Source of the DNA: Urinicoccus massiliensis | GTDB taxonomy: Bacteria; Bacillota; Clostridia; Tissierellales; Peptoniphilaceae | NCBI RefSeq assembly: GCF_900120405.1 | Contig: NZ_LT635493.1 | Coordinates: 865,452-929,451, forward strand | Direction of reading: 5' to 3' | DNA length: 64,000 nt | In this document: positions 1 through 8,600 of the stretch, piece after piece | Layout: each line of letters begins with the position of its first letter | Position numbering within the stretch: position 1 is the first letter of the stretch | Translations under genes and position numbers: made by a program | The notes under the pieces: generated by a model | The model's input: only the letters and a program-made list of their open reading frames with translations | Database searches by the model: none | What the model was told of the DNA's origin: nothing

Positions 1-45
1 GACCTCTACGCCTATTTAAGAGAAAGAGCCGAGGAGAGTCATTAA
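1..45 (+). CDS. 3' end of an unidentified protein
   Basis: Only the last 14 codons are in the window (reading DLYAYLRERAEESH, then TAA). The frame is supported by an intrinsic terminator starting 8 bases after the stop. Too little is present to name the protein. Confidence 0.5.
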   Translation, partial: DLYAYLRERAEESH

Positions 46-52
46 ATAAGAT

Positions 53-80
53 AGAGACCGTTTAAGCCGGTCTCTTTTTT
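53..80 (+). terminator. Rho-independent terminator
   Basis: Perfect 8-bp stem AGAGACCG/CGGTCTCT with a 7-base loop, followed by a run of T. It ends the transcript of the partial gene at the window edge. Confidence 0.85.
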
Positions 81-140
81 TACTGGGAAAAAGTATTTTC
101 TCTGGGGGCCTTTCGTGGTATAATAAAGGGCAAGAAGATT

Positions 141-214
141 GCGGCTGTAGTTCAATGGTAGAATATGAGCTTCCCAAGCTTAGGATGTGAGTTCGATTCT
201 CATCAGCCGCTCCA
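141..214 (+). tRNA. tRNA-Gly (anticodon CCC)
   Basis: Cloverleaf by eye: acceptor GCGGCTG pairs with CAGCCGC, the anticodon stem TGAGC/GCTTA (with one wobble) holds loop TTCCCAA giving anticodon CCC, and the T-loop is GTTCGATTC. The CCA end is encoded (212-214). A terminator hairpin follows directly. Confidence 0.93.
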
Positions 215-220
215 AAATTT

Positions 221-267
221 AAAGACCGATAAGTGTTGAAAAACTCAATACTTATCGGTCTTTTTTT
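221..267 (+). terminator. Terminator of tRNA-Gly
   Basis: About 20-bp inverted repeat beginning AAAGACCGATAAGT and closing with ACTTATCGGTCTTT, followed by a T run. One G-T wobble in the stem. Confidence 0.88.
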
Positions 268-309
268 CTATTTTTCCGTCTAGGGTTGGCCTTCCTTGAA
301 ATGAACTCT

Positions 310-332
310 TGACTTATCTTCATGTTAAGTCA
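310..332 (+). promoter_or_regulatory. Dyad TGACTTA / TAAGTCA, possible operator
   Basis: Perfect 7-bp inverted repeat (310-316 and 326-332) that overlaps a TTGACT -35-like hexamer at 309-314. No convincing -10 box follows at standard spacing. It precedes the small reading frame at 363 and could be its control site. Confidence 0.35.
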
Positions 333-362
333 GGAGAATAGGAATCTTAAGGGGGTGAGAAA

Positions 363-413
363 ATGAAGCAAGATAAGTTAAATAGGGTCAAGACTTTCTT
401 TAAAAAAGAGTAA
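363..413 (+). CDS. Possible 16-residue peptide upstream of pst
   Basis: ATG-to-TAA frame reading MKQDKLNRVKTFFKKE, preceded by a strong ribosome site (AAGGGGGTGA, 349-358) about 4-5 bases before the ATG. The peptide is very basic (7 of 16 residues are Lys or Arg) and has no signal or membrane segment. A dyad lies upstream and a terminator-like hairpin lies at 481-506, so it could be its own short transcript between tRNA-Gly and pstS. No family is recognised. It could also be a leader peptide or a chance frame. Confidence 0.4.
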   Translation: MKQDKLNRVKTFFKKE

Positions 414-480
414 ACATTGAAGGCCTACTTTTCTTTTACACTTCTTCCTTCCTTTACAAAGAAAATTGGAAAGACTAGGG

Positions 481-506
481 ATAGACCCTCTAAAGGGCTA
501 TTTTTA
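481..506 (+). terminator. Probable small terminator before the pst promoter
   Basis: Stem ATAG-(A)-CCCT / AGGG-CTAT with loop CTAA and a following T run. It would close a short transcript from about 320 and insulate the pst promoter. Confidence 0.5.
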
Positions 507-518
507 GGGAAAAAATAT

Positions 519-574
519 TTTACACAATCTTTACATAGACCAGGTTTTTATCTTTACATTGGGGCCGGTAGAAT
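519..574 (+). promoter_or_regulatory. pst promoter with Pho-box-like direct repeats
   Basis: TTTACA occurs at 519-524 and 530-535 (11-base period), a weaker CAGGTT at 541, and TTTACA again at 553-558. A -10 box TAGAAT lies at 569-574, 10 bases after the last repeat. Direct TTTACA-type repeats on an 11-bp period upstream of the -10 box match the PhoP-binding arrangement known from Bacillus. The cognate PhoP/PhoR pair is encoded at 4757-7086. Similar TTTACA hexamers at 435 and 453 may be extra sites. Confidence 0.7.
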
Positions 575-612
575 AAAGACATACTTTGAATGTTTGAAAG
601 GAGAAAGTAAAA

Positions 613-1512
613 ATGAAAAAAAGAATTTCTGCAATCCTACTTGCAGTCAGTATGCTTTTAGTCGCTTGTGGCGGCGGAGGAAGCAAGAATGCCAACAATG
701 GAGGCAACAATGCCCCAGCCCCAGCTGAAGAATCCGCCTTAGAAGGATCTATTACATCAGCTGGCTCTTCTGCTCTTTTGCCCCTAGTTGAAGATGCTGC
801 CAAGGCCTTCCAAGATGAAAATCCAAAAGTTTCCATCAGCGTCAGTGGTGGAGGATCTGGAGCTGGTTTAAAACAAGTGTCTGAAGGAGCCATTGACATT
901 GGAAACTCTGATGTCTATGCAGAAGAAAAATTGGACCAAGCTCAAGCAAAAGACCTGGTAGACCACAAGGTTTGTGTTATTACCATGGCCCCGGTTGTCA
1001 ACAAGCTAGTTGCTGAAAAGGTAACAGACCTAAGTCAAGACCAAATGATTGGCATCTTTACTGGTAAAATCACCAACTGGAAAGAAGTGGGGGGACCAGA
1101 TGAAAAGATCGTTCCAATTTCCAGGCCATCCACTAGTGGAACCCGGGCCCTATTTGAAAAATACGCCTTGAAGGGGGAAAAGCAAATTGACGGATCTTTA
1201 GAAACTGACGATTCTGGGACCCTCTTACAAACTGTTGCAGACACTCCAGGAGCCATTGGCTACCTAGCCCTGTCCTATCTACAAGACGAAAACCCCGATG
1301 TAAAGACAGTCAAAATGGACGGAGTAGAACCAACTTTAGAAAACACCTACAATGGAAAATACCCAGTATGGGGTTATGAACACATGTACACCAAGGGTCA
1401 ACCCAAGGAAGTTGCAAAAGCCTTCTTAGACTATATTATGGGCGATAAATATGGTCAAGCTGTTGAAAAAATGGGTTACGGCGTAACTTCTAAAATGCAA
1501 GTTGAACGCTAA
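613..1512 (+). CDS. pstS: Phosphate ABC transporter substrate-binding lipoprotein PstS
   Basis: Extracellular phosphate-binding protein that delivers Pi to PstCA. Residues 1-19 form a lipoprotein signal with lipobox LVAC, so Cys19 is lipidated after cleavage. A Gly/Asn-rich linker follows. The GSSALLP and SRPSTSGTR loops are typical phosphate-contacting segments of the family, and 299 residues is normal. The start has a GAAAGGAGA site. It is first in a tight operon with pstC, pstA, pstB and phoU behind a Pho-box-like promoter, so expression is expected to rise on phosphate starvation. Confidence 0.96.
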   Translation: MKKRISAILLAVSMLLVACGGGGSKNANNGGNNAPAPAEESALEGSITSAGSSALLPLVEDAAKAFQDENPKVSISVSGGGSGAGLKQVSEGAIDIGNSDVYAEEKLDQAQAKDLVDHKVCVITMAPVVNKLVAEKVTDLSQDQMIGIFTGKITNWKEVGGPDEKIVPISRPSTSGTRALFEKYALKGEKQIDGSLETDDSGTLLQTVADTPGAIGYLALSYLQDENPDVKTVKMDGVEPTLENTYNGKYPVWGYEHMYTKGQPKEVAKAFLDYIMGDKYGQAVEKMGYGVTSKMQVER

Positions 1513-2461
1513 AAATCCTATGACTTCTTATCAAAACGTGGAAAGCAAAGTTTCCATTATTGAAAAGAAACAAAATAAACGTCTAGTAGACAAGGCTGTC
1601 CGAGGTGGTATTAGCTGCCTCGGTATTGCCGTTGTAGGGCTTATGATTTTAATCACCCTATTTTTAGCCTACAGGGGAATCCAATTATTTACCCGATACC
1701 ACCATTCTCTAGGGGAGTTTCTCTTCTCCTCGGATTGGGCGCCCAACGATTCCATGGAAGGTGGTGGAAAGGTTGGATCAGCTGTTTATTTTGTCGGTTC
1801 GATTTTAACTTGTGGGATTGCTCTTTTAATTGCAGCCCCATTTTCCATTACTGTTTCTGTTTTTATCTCGGAACTGGTTCCCGACAAGACCAAGGCTTTT
1901 TTCCAAATGCTAGTGGAAATTTTAGCGGGAGTTCCATCTATTATCTATGGTTGGATGGGGTTGACGATTTTAGTTCCCTGGTTAAAAGAAATCAGTGGAC
2001 GGCCCCATGGATTTTCTGTTATGGCAGGGGCCTTGGTTTTGGCCCTAATGGTCCTACCAACCATGATTACCCTATGTAAGGATAGTTATCGAAGTGTACC
2101 AGAAGCCCAAAGATTGGCCGCCTATGGCCTAGGGGCCACCAAGTTTCAAATGATTAAAGATGTCATCTTGCCTACAGCTAAGACAGGGGTCTTTACAGCC
2201 TTTGTTTTGGGTCTGTCCAGGGCCTTTGGAGAGGCCTTGGCTGTAGCCATGGTTATTGGGAAAACCAGGGCTTTTCCGGCAGACCTTCTCTCTCCAACAA
2301 CCAACCTGACTTCTGCCATTGCGTCTGATATGGGGGGAGCCATGGAAGGGGGAGAATATAATGCAGCTCTTTGGGCTATGGCCTTGAGTCTTTTTGTCAT
2401 CTCCTTGGTTTTTGTCTTTATCATTGGGAAAATTGGAAGTCGAGGTAGAGTAAATGATTAA
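1502..2461 (+). CDS. pstC: Phosphate ABC transporter permease PstC
   Basis: Inner permease subunit of the Pi importer, with six predicted membrane segments and the EAA-type cytoplasmic loop (AAYGLGATKFQMIKDVILPTA) that docks on PstB. At 319 residues it is a normal PstC. The start is uncertain: TTG at 1502 overlaps the end of pstS by 11 bases, while ATG at 1520 is in frame just after the pstS stop; neither has a clear ribosome site, which suggests translational coupling. It overlaps pstA by 8 bases. Confidence 0.94.
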   Translation: MNAKNPMTSYQNVESKVSIIEKKQNKRLVDKAVRGGISCLGIAVVGLMILITLFLAYRGIQLFTRYHHSLGEFLFSSDWAPNDSMEGGGKVGSAVYFVGSILTCGIALLIAAPFSITVSVFISELVPDKTKAFFQMLVEILAGVPSIIYGWMGLTILVPWLKEISGRPHGFSVMAGALVLALMVLPTMITLCKDSYRSVPEAQRLAAYGLGATKFQMIKDVILPTAKTGVFTAFVLGLSRAFGEALAVAMVIGKTRAFPADLLSPTTNLTSAIASDMGGAMEGGEYNAALWAMALSLFVISLVFVFIIGKIGSRGRVND

Positions 2462-3359
2462 AAATGCTGTAGACTTAAAAGTCATTGAAAATGCAAAAAA
2501 GAAGGATGCTCTAGCCAGAACCCTGGTTAGCATATTTGCCCTCTTGTTTTTTATCGTGGTAGGATTTTTTGTCTTCTCTGTTATTTTTAGGGGACTTAGA
2601 GACTTTGACCTATCCTTTTTCGGAGGACGGCGAGGCCTTCTGGGAGTTCTGTGGAACACGGTTTATCTAACCATCCTATCTCTTTTAATCTCAGTGCCTT
2701 TGGGGCTAGCAACAGGAATCTACCTGTCCTATTATTCTGATAGCAAGTCAGCTTTAAATACCATCCTAAGAGCGGGTCTAAGAACCCTATCGGGTCTTCC
2801 CTCTATTGTGGTAGGCTTGTTTGGCTACCTGGCCTTTGTTCTATTCACTGGGACCCAATGGTCCTTGTGGGCTGGGGCCTTGACGGTATCCATCTTAAAT
2901 ATTCCTCTCATGGCCACCTCTACAGAGGAAGCCTTGGATGAAATTGACTCCTCCATTTACTTTGGATCCATGGCCTTGGGAGCCACCAGGGAACAAACCC
3001 TTATCCACGTCTTACTTCCCCAATGCCTTTACAGGCTGGTAACTGGGGTTGTCCTTTCTGCCGGCCGGGTTGTTGCAGAAGCAGCTGCCTTGATGTATAC
3101 GGCTGGATCCACATCAGATATTCTTTTTTCAGGCGTTGATTTTAATTCTCCCTTAAATGCCTTTAACCCCAACCGACCGGGGAAAACTCTAGCCCTACAC
3201 ATCTGGGGAGCTAGAACTCAAGCCCACCATGCAACTGCTTCTCAGGAAGCCAATGTCGCTTCAGCCCTTTTGTTACTTTTAGTTGTTGCCATTAGCCTGA
3301 CAGCCTATTTCGTAAAAGTCCACTGGAGCAAAAAATTAGAAGGAGGGAAGAACCAGTGA
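2454..3359 (+). CDS. pstA: Phosphate ABC transporter permease PstA
   Basis: Second permease subunit, pairing with PstC to form the channel. It has a long N-terminal membrane segment (about 23-47), then the binding-protein-dependent permease domain with the EAA loop near [17 protein letters not shown]. Length 301 is usual. ATG at 2454 overlaps the pstC stop and follows a GAGGTAGA site. The C-terminal periplasmic loop contains [14 protein letters not shown], a segment commonly seen in PstA. It is joined to pstB by a GTGA overlap. Confidence 0.95.
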   Translation: MIKNAVDLKVIENAKKKDALARTLVSIFALLFFIVVGFFVFSVIFRGLRDFDLSFFGGRRGLLGVLWNTVYLTILSLLISVPLGLATGIYLSYYSDSKSALNTILRAGLRTLSGLPSIVVGLFGYLAFVLFTGTQWSLWAGALTVSILNIPLMATSTEEALDEIDSSIYFGSMALGATREQTLIHVLLPQCLYRLVTGVVLSAGRVVAEAAALMYTAGSTSDILFSGVDFNSPLNAFNPNRPGKTLALHIWGARTQAHHATASQEANVASALLLLLVVAISLTAYFVKVHWSKKLEGGKNQ

Positions 3360-4102
3360 AATTTGAAGCTCGCGATGTCGACCTTTACTATGGCAGCAAG
3401 CAAGCCCTAAAAAAGATCAACATGGACATCGAAGAAAAAGAAGTAACGGCCCTAATTGGGCCTTCTGGCTGTGGTAAGTCCACTTTTTTAAAGATTCTCA
3501 ACCGTCTTCATGACCTTAACCCCAATGTTCGGATTGAGGGAGATGTCAAGCTAGATGGCAAGGATATCTTCGCAGAAATGGATCCCATTGAAGTTCGTAG
3601 ACGGGTGGGGATGGTCTTTCAAAGTCCCAATCCCTTTGCCAAGAGCATCTACAATAATGTAGCCTATGGCCTAAAATTGGCTGGAATTAAAAACAAGACA
3701 GAGCTGGATGACCGGGTGAAAAAAGCCTTGGAAGACGCAGCCCTTTGGGATGAAGTTAAAGATCGATTAAATTCTTCAGCCCTGGGTATGTCTGGGGGGC
3801 AACAACAAAGGCTTTGTATAGCCAGAGCCCTGGCCCCGGGACCAGAAGTTCTTCTCATGGATGAACCAACTTCAGCCCTGGACCCCATTTCCACCAGTAA
3901 AATTGAAGACCTCTGCCATAGCTTAAAGCAACACTACACCATTGTCATTGTCACCCATAATATGCAACAAGCCCTTAGGGTCAGTGACAAGACGGCCTTT
4001 TTCCTCTTGGGAGAAGTCATAGAAATGAACGAAACCCAAGAGCTTTTCTCCAATCCAAAAGAAGCCCAAACATCCAAATACATCACAGGGAGGTTCGGTT
4101 GA
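3356..4102 (+). CDS. pstB: Phosphate ABC transporter ATPase PstB
   Basis: Cytoplasmic ATPase that powers Pi import. Walker [10 protein letters not shown] is at residues 35-43, followed by the Q-loop (VFQSPNPF), the signature MSGGQQQR, Walker [12 protein letters not shown] and the switch His in IVTHNM. The sequence around the signature and the [11 protein letters not shown] segment are characteristic of PstB. GTG start within the overlap GTGA with pstA, behind an AGGAGGGAAG site. 248 residues is standard. Confidence 0.97.
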   Translation: MKFEARDVDLYYGSKQALKKINMDIEEKEVTALIGPSGCGKSTFLKILNRLHDLNPNVRIEGDVKLDGKDIFAEMDPIEVRRRVGMVFQSPNPFAKSIYNNVAYGLKLAGIKNKTELDDRVKKALEDAALWDEVKDRLNSSALGMSGGQQQRLCIARALAPGPEVLLMDEPTSALDPISTSKIEDLCHSLKQHYTIVIVTHNMQQALRVSDKTAFFLLGEVIEMNETQELFSNPKEAQTSKYITGRFG

Positions 4103-4707
4103 TGAGAGAGAGATTTATTGACGACTTAAACCGTCTAGAAACTTTGAATTTTGACATGTTCCGGATGGGGGAACAATCCCTACAACTCCTCCAAAAGCTC
4201 ATAACAGAAAAAGACCGGACCCTTTGCAATCGAATTTCAGAAATAGAAGGAGCCATGGACGAAAAGAAAAAGCAAGTGGAAGGCTTGGCCATGGCCCTAA
4301 TTTTAAGAGAACAACCCGTAGCCCAAGACTTGGCCTTGATTACAGCCTCCCTAGGGGTTGTAGTAGACCTGGAAAGAATCAGTGACCAGTCCCGAGACAT
4401 TGCCTTTATTTTAGACCATCCTGGTCAATTGGAAAATAAAGAAATGGACAGCCTGGCCAAACTTACCAAGCAGGCCTATGAAATGTTTCGCCTGGCCCGC
4501 AGGGGCTTTGTGGAAAAGACCAAGTGCCGGGATTTTTTAGAGAGCATGGATGACGAAATGGACCAAGGTTTTGAGGATATTAAAAAAGCCTTGAAGGAAA
4601 ACCCCCATGCCCAGGACCTAGATCTTTTATTGGTGGCAAAATACCTGGAGAGGATTGGGGACCACTGTGTAAATATCGGGGAATGGGTTGACGCATCCTT
4701 GGCCTAG
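4102..4707 (+). CDS. phoU: Phosphate uptake regulator PhoU
   Basis: PhoU links Pst transporter activity to the PhoR kinase and damps Pho signalling when phosphate is plentiful. The all-helical protein (about 201 residues) has two PhoU repeats: one around 10-95 (with LERISDQSRDIAF) and one around 110-200 (with LERIGDHCVNIGEW). The paired E-R-x-x-D motifs are its metal-binding signature. The ATG at 4102, 8 bases after GGGAGG, is preferred over the in-frame TTG at 4099. It overlaps pstB by one base and ends the pst operon. Confidence 0.95.
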   Translation: MRERFIDDLNRLETLNFDMFRMGEQSLQLLQKLITEKDRTLCNRISEIEGAMDEKKKQVEGLAMALILREQPVAQDLALITASLGVVVDLERISDQSRDIAFILDHPGQLENKEMDSLAKLTKQAYEMFRLARRGFVEKTKCRDFLESMDDEMDQGFEDIKKALKENPHAQDLDLLLVAKYLERIGDHCVNIGEWVDASLA

Positions 4708-4721
4708 AAAGGCTCAATTTG

Positions 4722-4730
4722 TGCTATAAT
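4722..4730 (+). promoter_or_regulatory. Extended -10 promoter of phoP
   Basis: TGCTATAAT (TGnTATAAT) about 27 bases before the phoP start, with no clear -35. It gives phoP-phoR its own promoter in addition to read-through from pst. Confidence 0.55.
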
Positions 4731-4756
4731 AAAGATAAGAAAGCCGAGGTGGTGGA

Positions 4757-5419
4757 ATGATTTATGTTGTGGAAGATGACAACAGTATCCGAGAGTTAAT
4801 TTTATACGCCCTGGAGGGGCAAAATTACGAGGTTAAAGGTTTTGGCAAGCCCTCTGATTTTTGGAAGGGGATGGAGGAAGAAAAACCTCAATTGATTCTT
4901 TTGGATATCATGCTCCCAGAGCAGGATGGGATGGATATTTTAAAAAAACTCAAGAGCCAAAGCCAAACCAGGGACCTGCCGGTGATTATGTTGACGGCAA
5001 AAGATTCTGAATATGACATGGTTCGAGGCTTGGACACAGGGGCAGACGACTATATGACCAAGCCCTTTAGGATGATGGAATTGTTGAGCCGGGTTGGGGC
5101 TGTCTTGAGACGGTCCGGGCTGCAAAAGGAGTCTATTTTAAGCCTGGGGAAGTTGGAAGTGGATCGGTCCCGGCACCTGGCCAAGGTCGACGGCCAAGAA
5201 GTGGACTTGACCCCCAAGGAATTTGATATTCTATGGATTCTCATGTCCCGACCCGGCTATGTCTTTTCCAGAGATACCCTCTTTCAAAGGATTTGGGGGA
5301 CAGATTTTGCTGGAGAAAGCCGGACTTTAGATGTTCATATGGGGTCTCTAAGACAAAAACTAGGTCAAGAAAAAGACCACATTCAAACAGTGCGTGGTCT
5401 GGGGTATAAGATTCTATGA
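4757..5419 (+). CDS. phoP: Phosphate-response regulator, OmpR/PhoB type
   Basis: Two-component response regulator. The receiver domain is at 1-115 with acidic pocket Asp7/Asp8, phospho-acceptor Asp50 (in LILLDIMLP), the conserved Thr (LTAKD) and Lys (TKPF). The winged-helix DNA-binding domain is at about 125-220 with the RTLDVHMGSLRQKLG recognition helix. The ribosome site GAGGTGG is just upstream. Its place directly after pst-phoU and the Pho-box-like repeats before pstS argue that it is the Pho regulator. It overlaps phoR by ATGA. Confidence 0.92.
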   Translation: MIYVVEDDNSIRELILYALEGQNYEVKGFGKPSDFWKGMEEEKPQLILLDIMLPEQDGMDILKKLKSQSQTRDLPVIMLTAKDSEYDMVRGLDTGADDYMTKPFRMMELLSRVGAVLRRSGLQKESILSLGKLEVDRSRHLAKVDGQEVDLTPKEFDILWILMSRPGYVFSRDTLFQRIWGTDFAGESRTLDVHMGSLRQKLGQEKDHIQTVRGLGYKIL

Positions 5420-7086
5420 AGGGAAAACTCAGCAAGCAAATTTTTACCTCTATCCTAAAAATCAGCGGCCTGGTTCTTCTGGCCTGCCTGGTCCTTGGTG
5501 GAGGTATTTTTTACTATGGTTACAACCACCGTATCCAACAAGAACTCTATAAACAAGCTCTTTACCTTTCTTATACCATCAATGGGAAAAAGCCTGGGGA
5601 GATTCAAAAGCTGCCTGAAAACAAAGACCGGGTGACCCTTCTAGATCGTAACGGTCGGGTCCTTTATGACAACCAGGTAGACCCCAGTCATTTAAGAAGT
5701 CACTATGACCGGCTGGAATTTCAAAAGGCCCTTAAGGAGGGATTTGGCTTTGTCCGCCGTTTCTCTACTACCATGGATAAGCAGACTATCAACTATGCCT
5801 ACAAGATGCCTGATGGCCGAGTCTTAAGGGTTTCTAAACAGGTAGACAGCCTCTTTAACCCCTTTCTCCAAGGGATCATTCCCTTGGCCATTGTTTTAGG
5901 TTTTCTCCTTCTCTTAACCAGCCTTGCAGCAAAACAATTAGTCCAAGAAATTGTCCGGCCCATTAACCATATTGACCTGGACCATCCCACTGACCAGGCC
6001 CTCTATGAAGAAATTTGGCCCTTGGTTCAAAGGATTTCCATGCAAAATAAGGCCCTGGACAGGACCCTGGCTCGGGAAAGGGAAAGGCAGGAGGAATTCC
6101 AATGGATGGTGGACCACATGTCTGAAGGACTCCTCTTGGTGGATGACAAGGAGAGGATCGTCTCCTTTAACAACAGCGCCCTCTACCTCCTAGAAGGCCA
6201 CAAGGTTAGACGGGGAGAACACTTTCGAAATCTGCGGGTGGACCCAGGTTTGGAAATGGATATCCGGTCCGGCCTCCAGGGCCACCGGAGTCGGAAGATT
6301 TTTAAAAGAGAAAACGGCAGCTATGAAATCAACATCCATCCCATTGCTCAAAATGACCGGATTAGCGGTGCTGTTGTCCTAGTTTTAGACGTAACCCAAA
6401 GGGAAGAGCTGGAACAATACCGCCGGGAATTTACGGCCAATGTCAGCCACGAACTCAAGACTCCCCTAACCTCCATTATGGGTTTTGGAGAACTCTTGGG
6501 CCAGGGCTTAGTTAAAGACCAAGACATCCACCGGGTAGGCAACCGAATTGAGTCAGAAGCCAAACGACTTATGGACCTGGTATCTGACCTCTTGAAACTC
6601 TCTCAAATTGAAGAAGGGGGAGACATCTTTAAAAAGGGTTGCTTTAGCCCTCAAGAAGTAATCCAATCCGTCCTGGACCACCTCAAGGAAATTGCTGAAA
6701 AGAAGGACATCCAGTTGATTTTTTCCGGAGAAAGTAGTACATTGGTGGGGCAAAAAAAGTTATTTTACGAAATGGTTTATAACCTAGTGGACAACGGAAT
6801 TAAGTATGCCAAGGGCCCAGGCTATGTCCAAGTGGACTTAGAGGAAGACTTAAACAGCATCCAATTATGGGTCAAAGACAATGGCCCGGGAATTGAACCC
6901 GAGGACCAACCACGGATCTTTGAACGCTTTTACCGGGGGGACAAGTCCCACTCTTCAGAAATCAAGGGGACGGGGCTGGGGCTATCTATTGTCAAGCATG
7001 CAGTAAAGGTATTTGAGGGAACCATTGACTTAAAAAGTTCCAGTAATGGAACCACTTTTCACATGGAATTTCCCAAAACCCGTTGA
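5416..7086 (+). CDS. phoR: Phosphate sensor histidine kinase PhoR
   Basis: Membrane sensor kinase partner of the preceding regulator. Membrane segment at about 12-37, an extracytoplasmic domain to about 150, a second membrane segment about 152-172, then a PAS-like domain (about 230-330). The HisKA H-box has phospho-acceptor His345 in NVSHELKTPLTS, and the HATPase has N-box NLVDNGIKYA, G1 DNGPGI and G2 GTGLGLS. 556 residues is typical. It starts inside the phoP stop (ATGA), so the pair is translationally coupled. Confidence 0.93.
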   Translation: MKGKLSKQIFTSILKISGLVLLACLVLGGGIFYYGYNHRIQQELYKQALYLSYTINGKKPGEIQKLPENKDRVTLLDRNGRVLYDNQVDPSHLRSHYDRLEFQKALKEGFGFVRRFSTTMDKQTINYAYKMPDGRVLRVSKQVDSLFNPFLQGIIPLAIVLGFLLLLTSLAAKQLVQEIVRPINHIDLDHPTDQALYEEIWPLVQRISMQNKALDRTLARERERQEEFQWMVDHMSEGLLLVDDKERIVSFNNSALYLLEGHKVRRGEHFRNLRVDPGLEMDIRSGLQGHRSRKIFKRENGSYEINIHPIAQNDRISGAVVLVLDVTQREELEQYRREFTANVSHELKTPLTSIMGFGELLGQGLVKDQDIHRVGNRIESEAKRLMDLVSDLLKLSQIEEGGDIFKKGCFSPQEVIQSVLDHLKEIAEKKDIQLIFSGESSTLVGQKKLFYEMVYNLVDNGIKYAKGPGYVQVDLEEDLNSIQLWVKDNGPGIEPEDQPRIFERFYRGDKSHSSEIKGTGLGLSIVKHAVKVFEGTIDLKSSSNGTTFHMEFPKTR

Positions 7087-7116
7087 TCCACTGGCTAGAA
7101 TCAAGGAGGATTGGGA

Positions 7117-7500
7117 ATGAAATTTAAACAAGGGCAAGAATTTACCTATGAAAGAAGCTTTACAAAAGAAGATGTAAAAGGTTTTATTGACCTGGCCCAC
7201 TACACCGGTCGCCACCATGAGGAGGAAAACCAAGATGGAGAGGTTATGATCCAGGGCCTTTTAACGGCAACCCTCCCCACCAGCCTGGGAGGTCAGTACG
7301 ACCTCTTGGTCTACCAAATGCACTATAACCTGACCAAGCCCGTCTATACCGGGGACCACATTGTCTGTCGAATCCGGGTGGACCAGGCGGAGGAAAAAAG
7401 GGGCAGGGTCTACTACAAGCTGGGCTTTTCTTGCAAGAACCAAAAAAACCAGGAGGTCTTGTCTGGCTACCTCAAGGCCATTGAATTAAATTTTGACTAA
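7117..7500 (+). CDS. MaoC-like hotdog-fold protein
   Basis: A 127-residue single hotdog domain resembling MaoC-like (R)-specific enoyl-CoA hydratases and FapR-like thioesterase folds. It has an early FTKEDVKGFIDL helix and the GGQYDLLVYQMHYNLTKPVY hotdog strand region. The MaoC D-x-x-x-x-H catalytic pair is not obvious, although DLAHYTGRHH is positioned similarly. ATG at 7117 is chosen because AAGGAGG (7103-7109) sits 7 bases away. It sits alone after phoR with a weak hairpin after it. The substrate cannot be read from sequence. Confidence 0.7.
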   Translation: MKFKQGQEFTYERSFTKEDVKGFIDLAHYTGRHHEEENQDGEVMIQGLLTATLPTSLGGQYDLLVYQMHYNLTKPVYTGDHIVCRIRVDQAEEKRGRVYYKLGFSCKNQKNQEVLSGYLKAIELNFD

Positions 7501-7503
7501 GGA

Positions 7504-7526
7504 TAAACCTTGAGATGGTTTTATTT
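7504..7526 (+). terminator. Weak terminator between convergent genes
   Basis: Short stem AAACC/GGTTT with a T-rich tail. It lies between the plus-strand hotdog gene and the end of the minus-strand mnmH gene. Confidence 0.4.
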
Positions 7527-8540
7527 TAGGATCTTAAGGATTGTGTCACAGGATTTTTTAATATCTTCATTAAAGACTTTATAAAAAATTTTGTCCTTAT
7601 TGATAGAGTAATTGGCGTCATAGTATTTGATCATCAAGTCTTTAATAATAAGGTCGAAGTTTTCTTCATCCAGCAACTTCAAATAATTTTCGTATCTCTT
7701 TGGATTTATATACCTCTTTAAATGTTCAAATGCCGAGATAATCTCTTCTTTTTTCTCCAATCCATAGTCACTTAAATAGTCGGACTTAATTCGCTCTGCC
7801 CTTCTTTCAATGGTGTCCTCAATTAAAAAAACTTTATCCGTTTGCGCCATGGCCCTTATAAGTTTCGCAGGAAGATTTAGGCTTCCTATGCGTGGGGACT
7901 CTCCCTCTACAAAGACCGGACCTTGTTTAAAACTCTTAAAGCTTTCCATAAGCTCCGACTCAAAGGTCTTTTGAGAAGGCTGCAAGCCCATGCCTACTCC
8001 CCCAAAGAGGGAGCCCCTGTGTCTTGCAAGGCCTTCAAGGTCAAGGACATTCTCCCCGCGCTTCCTGAGCTCCTTTAAAATTTCCGTCTTGCCACAGCCG
8101 GTGTAGCCCTTAAGGACCACATACTTGTAGTCCTGAAAGGTGTCCATAAAGTTAAGGACATATCTTCTATAGGACTTGTATCCATGATTTAACTTGTAGA
8201 CCTTGTGTCCCAGGGTCTTTAAGAGATTAAAAAGTGCAGTAGAGCGAAAACCTCCCCTAGAACAAAAGAGGACAACTTCATGGTCTTCTTCCATTTGGGA
8301 AATGCGCCTATAGTAATCCGTAAGCTTAGGTGCAAAAAACTCCACACCTTTTTCCTTTGCTCCCTTTATATCTCCTGATACATAGAGAGTACCTACAATT
8401 TTTCTCTCCTCATTTGAAAGTAGAGGCATGGATATGGCTCCTAAAATTGTTCCGTCTTCAAACTCTTCTTCACTTCGCAAGTCAATAAAGATAGGATTTT
8501 TAAATTTTAAAATTTCTTCATAATCTGTCGCTTTAAACAT
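7521..8540 (-). CDS. mnmH: tRNA 2-selenouridine synthase MnmH (SelU)
   Basis: Replaces sulfur with selenium in the wobble uridine of tRNAs for Lys, Glu and Gln, using selenophosphate. N-terminal rhodanese domain (1-125) with active-site Cys93 in LFCSRGGFRS, then a P-loop domain with GYTGCGKTE at 145-153. Length 339 is at the short end of the family. It is divergent from selD, the selenophosphate producer, 60 bases away. A TATAAT -10 box lies 7 bases before the ATG and no ribosome site is visible, so the mRNA may be leaderless. Base composition is more AT-rich than flanking genes. Confidence 0.93.
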   Translation of the reverse strand: MFKATDYEEILKFKNPIFIDLRSEEEFEDGTILGAISMPLLSNEERKIVGTLYVSGDIKGAKEKGVEFFAPKLTDYYRRISQMEEDHEVVLFCSRGGFRSTALFNLLKTLGHKVYKLNHGYKSYRRYVLNFMDTFQDYKYVVLKGYTGCGKTEILKELRKRGENVLDLEGLARHRGSLFGGVGMGLQPSQKTFESELMESFKSFKQGPVFVEGESPRIGSLNLPAKLIRAMAQTDKVFLIEDTIERRAERIKSDYLSDYGLEKKEEIISAFEHLKRYINPKRYENYLKLLDEENFDLIIKDLMIKYYDANYSINKDKIFYKVFNEDIKKSCDTILKILK

Positions 8541-8546
8541 AGTTTT

Positions 8547-8552
8547 ATTATA
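8547..8552 (-). promoter_or_regulatory. mnmH -10 box very close to the start codon
   Basis: On the minus strand TATAAT ends 6 bases before the ATG at 8540, which predicts transcription starting at or next to the ATG. The -35 region (TTTAAA-like) is weak. The AT-rich spacer 8541-8600 is shared with the divergent selD promoter. Confidence 0.45.
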
Positions 8553-8600
8553 GTAGTTTTAAAAATTTTTTTAAAGTGTTATAGTGAGTGTAGAGGTGAA

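Noticed and set aside
417..728. 103-codon plus-strand frame overlapping the pst promoter and the start of pstS
   Set aside because: It covers the Pho-box promoter and the PstS signal sequence in another frame and has no ribosome site.
2129..2659. Long minus-strand frames inside pstC/pstA
   Set aside because: They are mirror frames of strongly coding plus-strand genes with no independent support.
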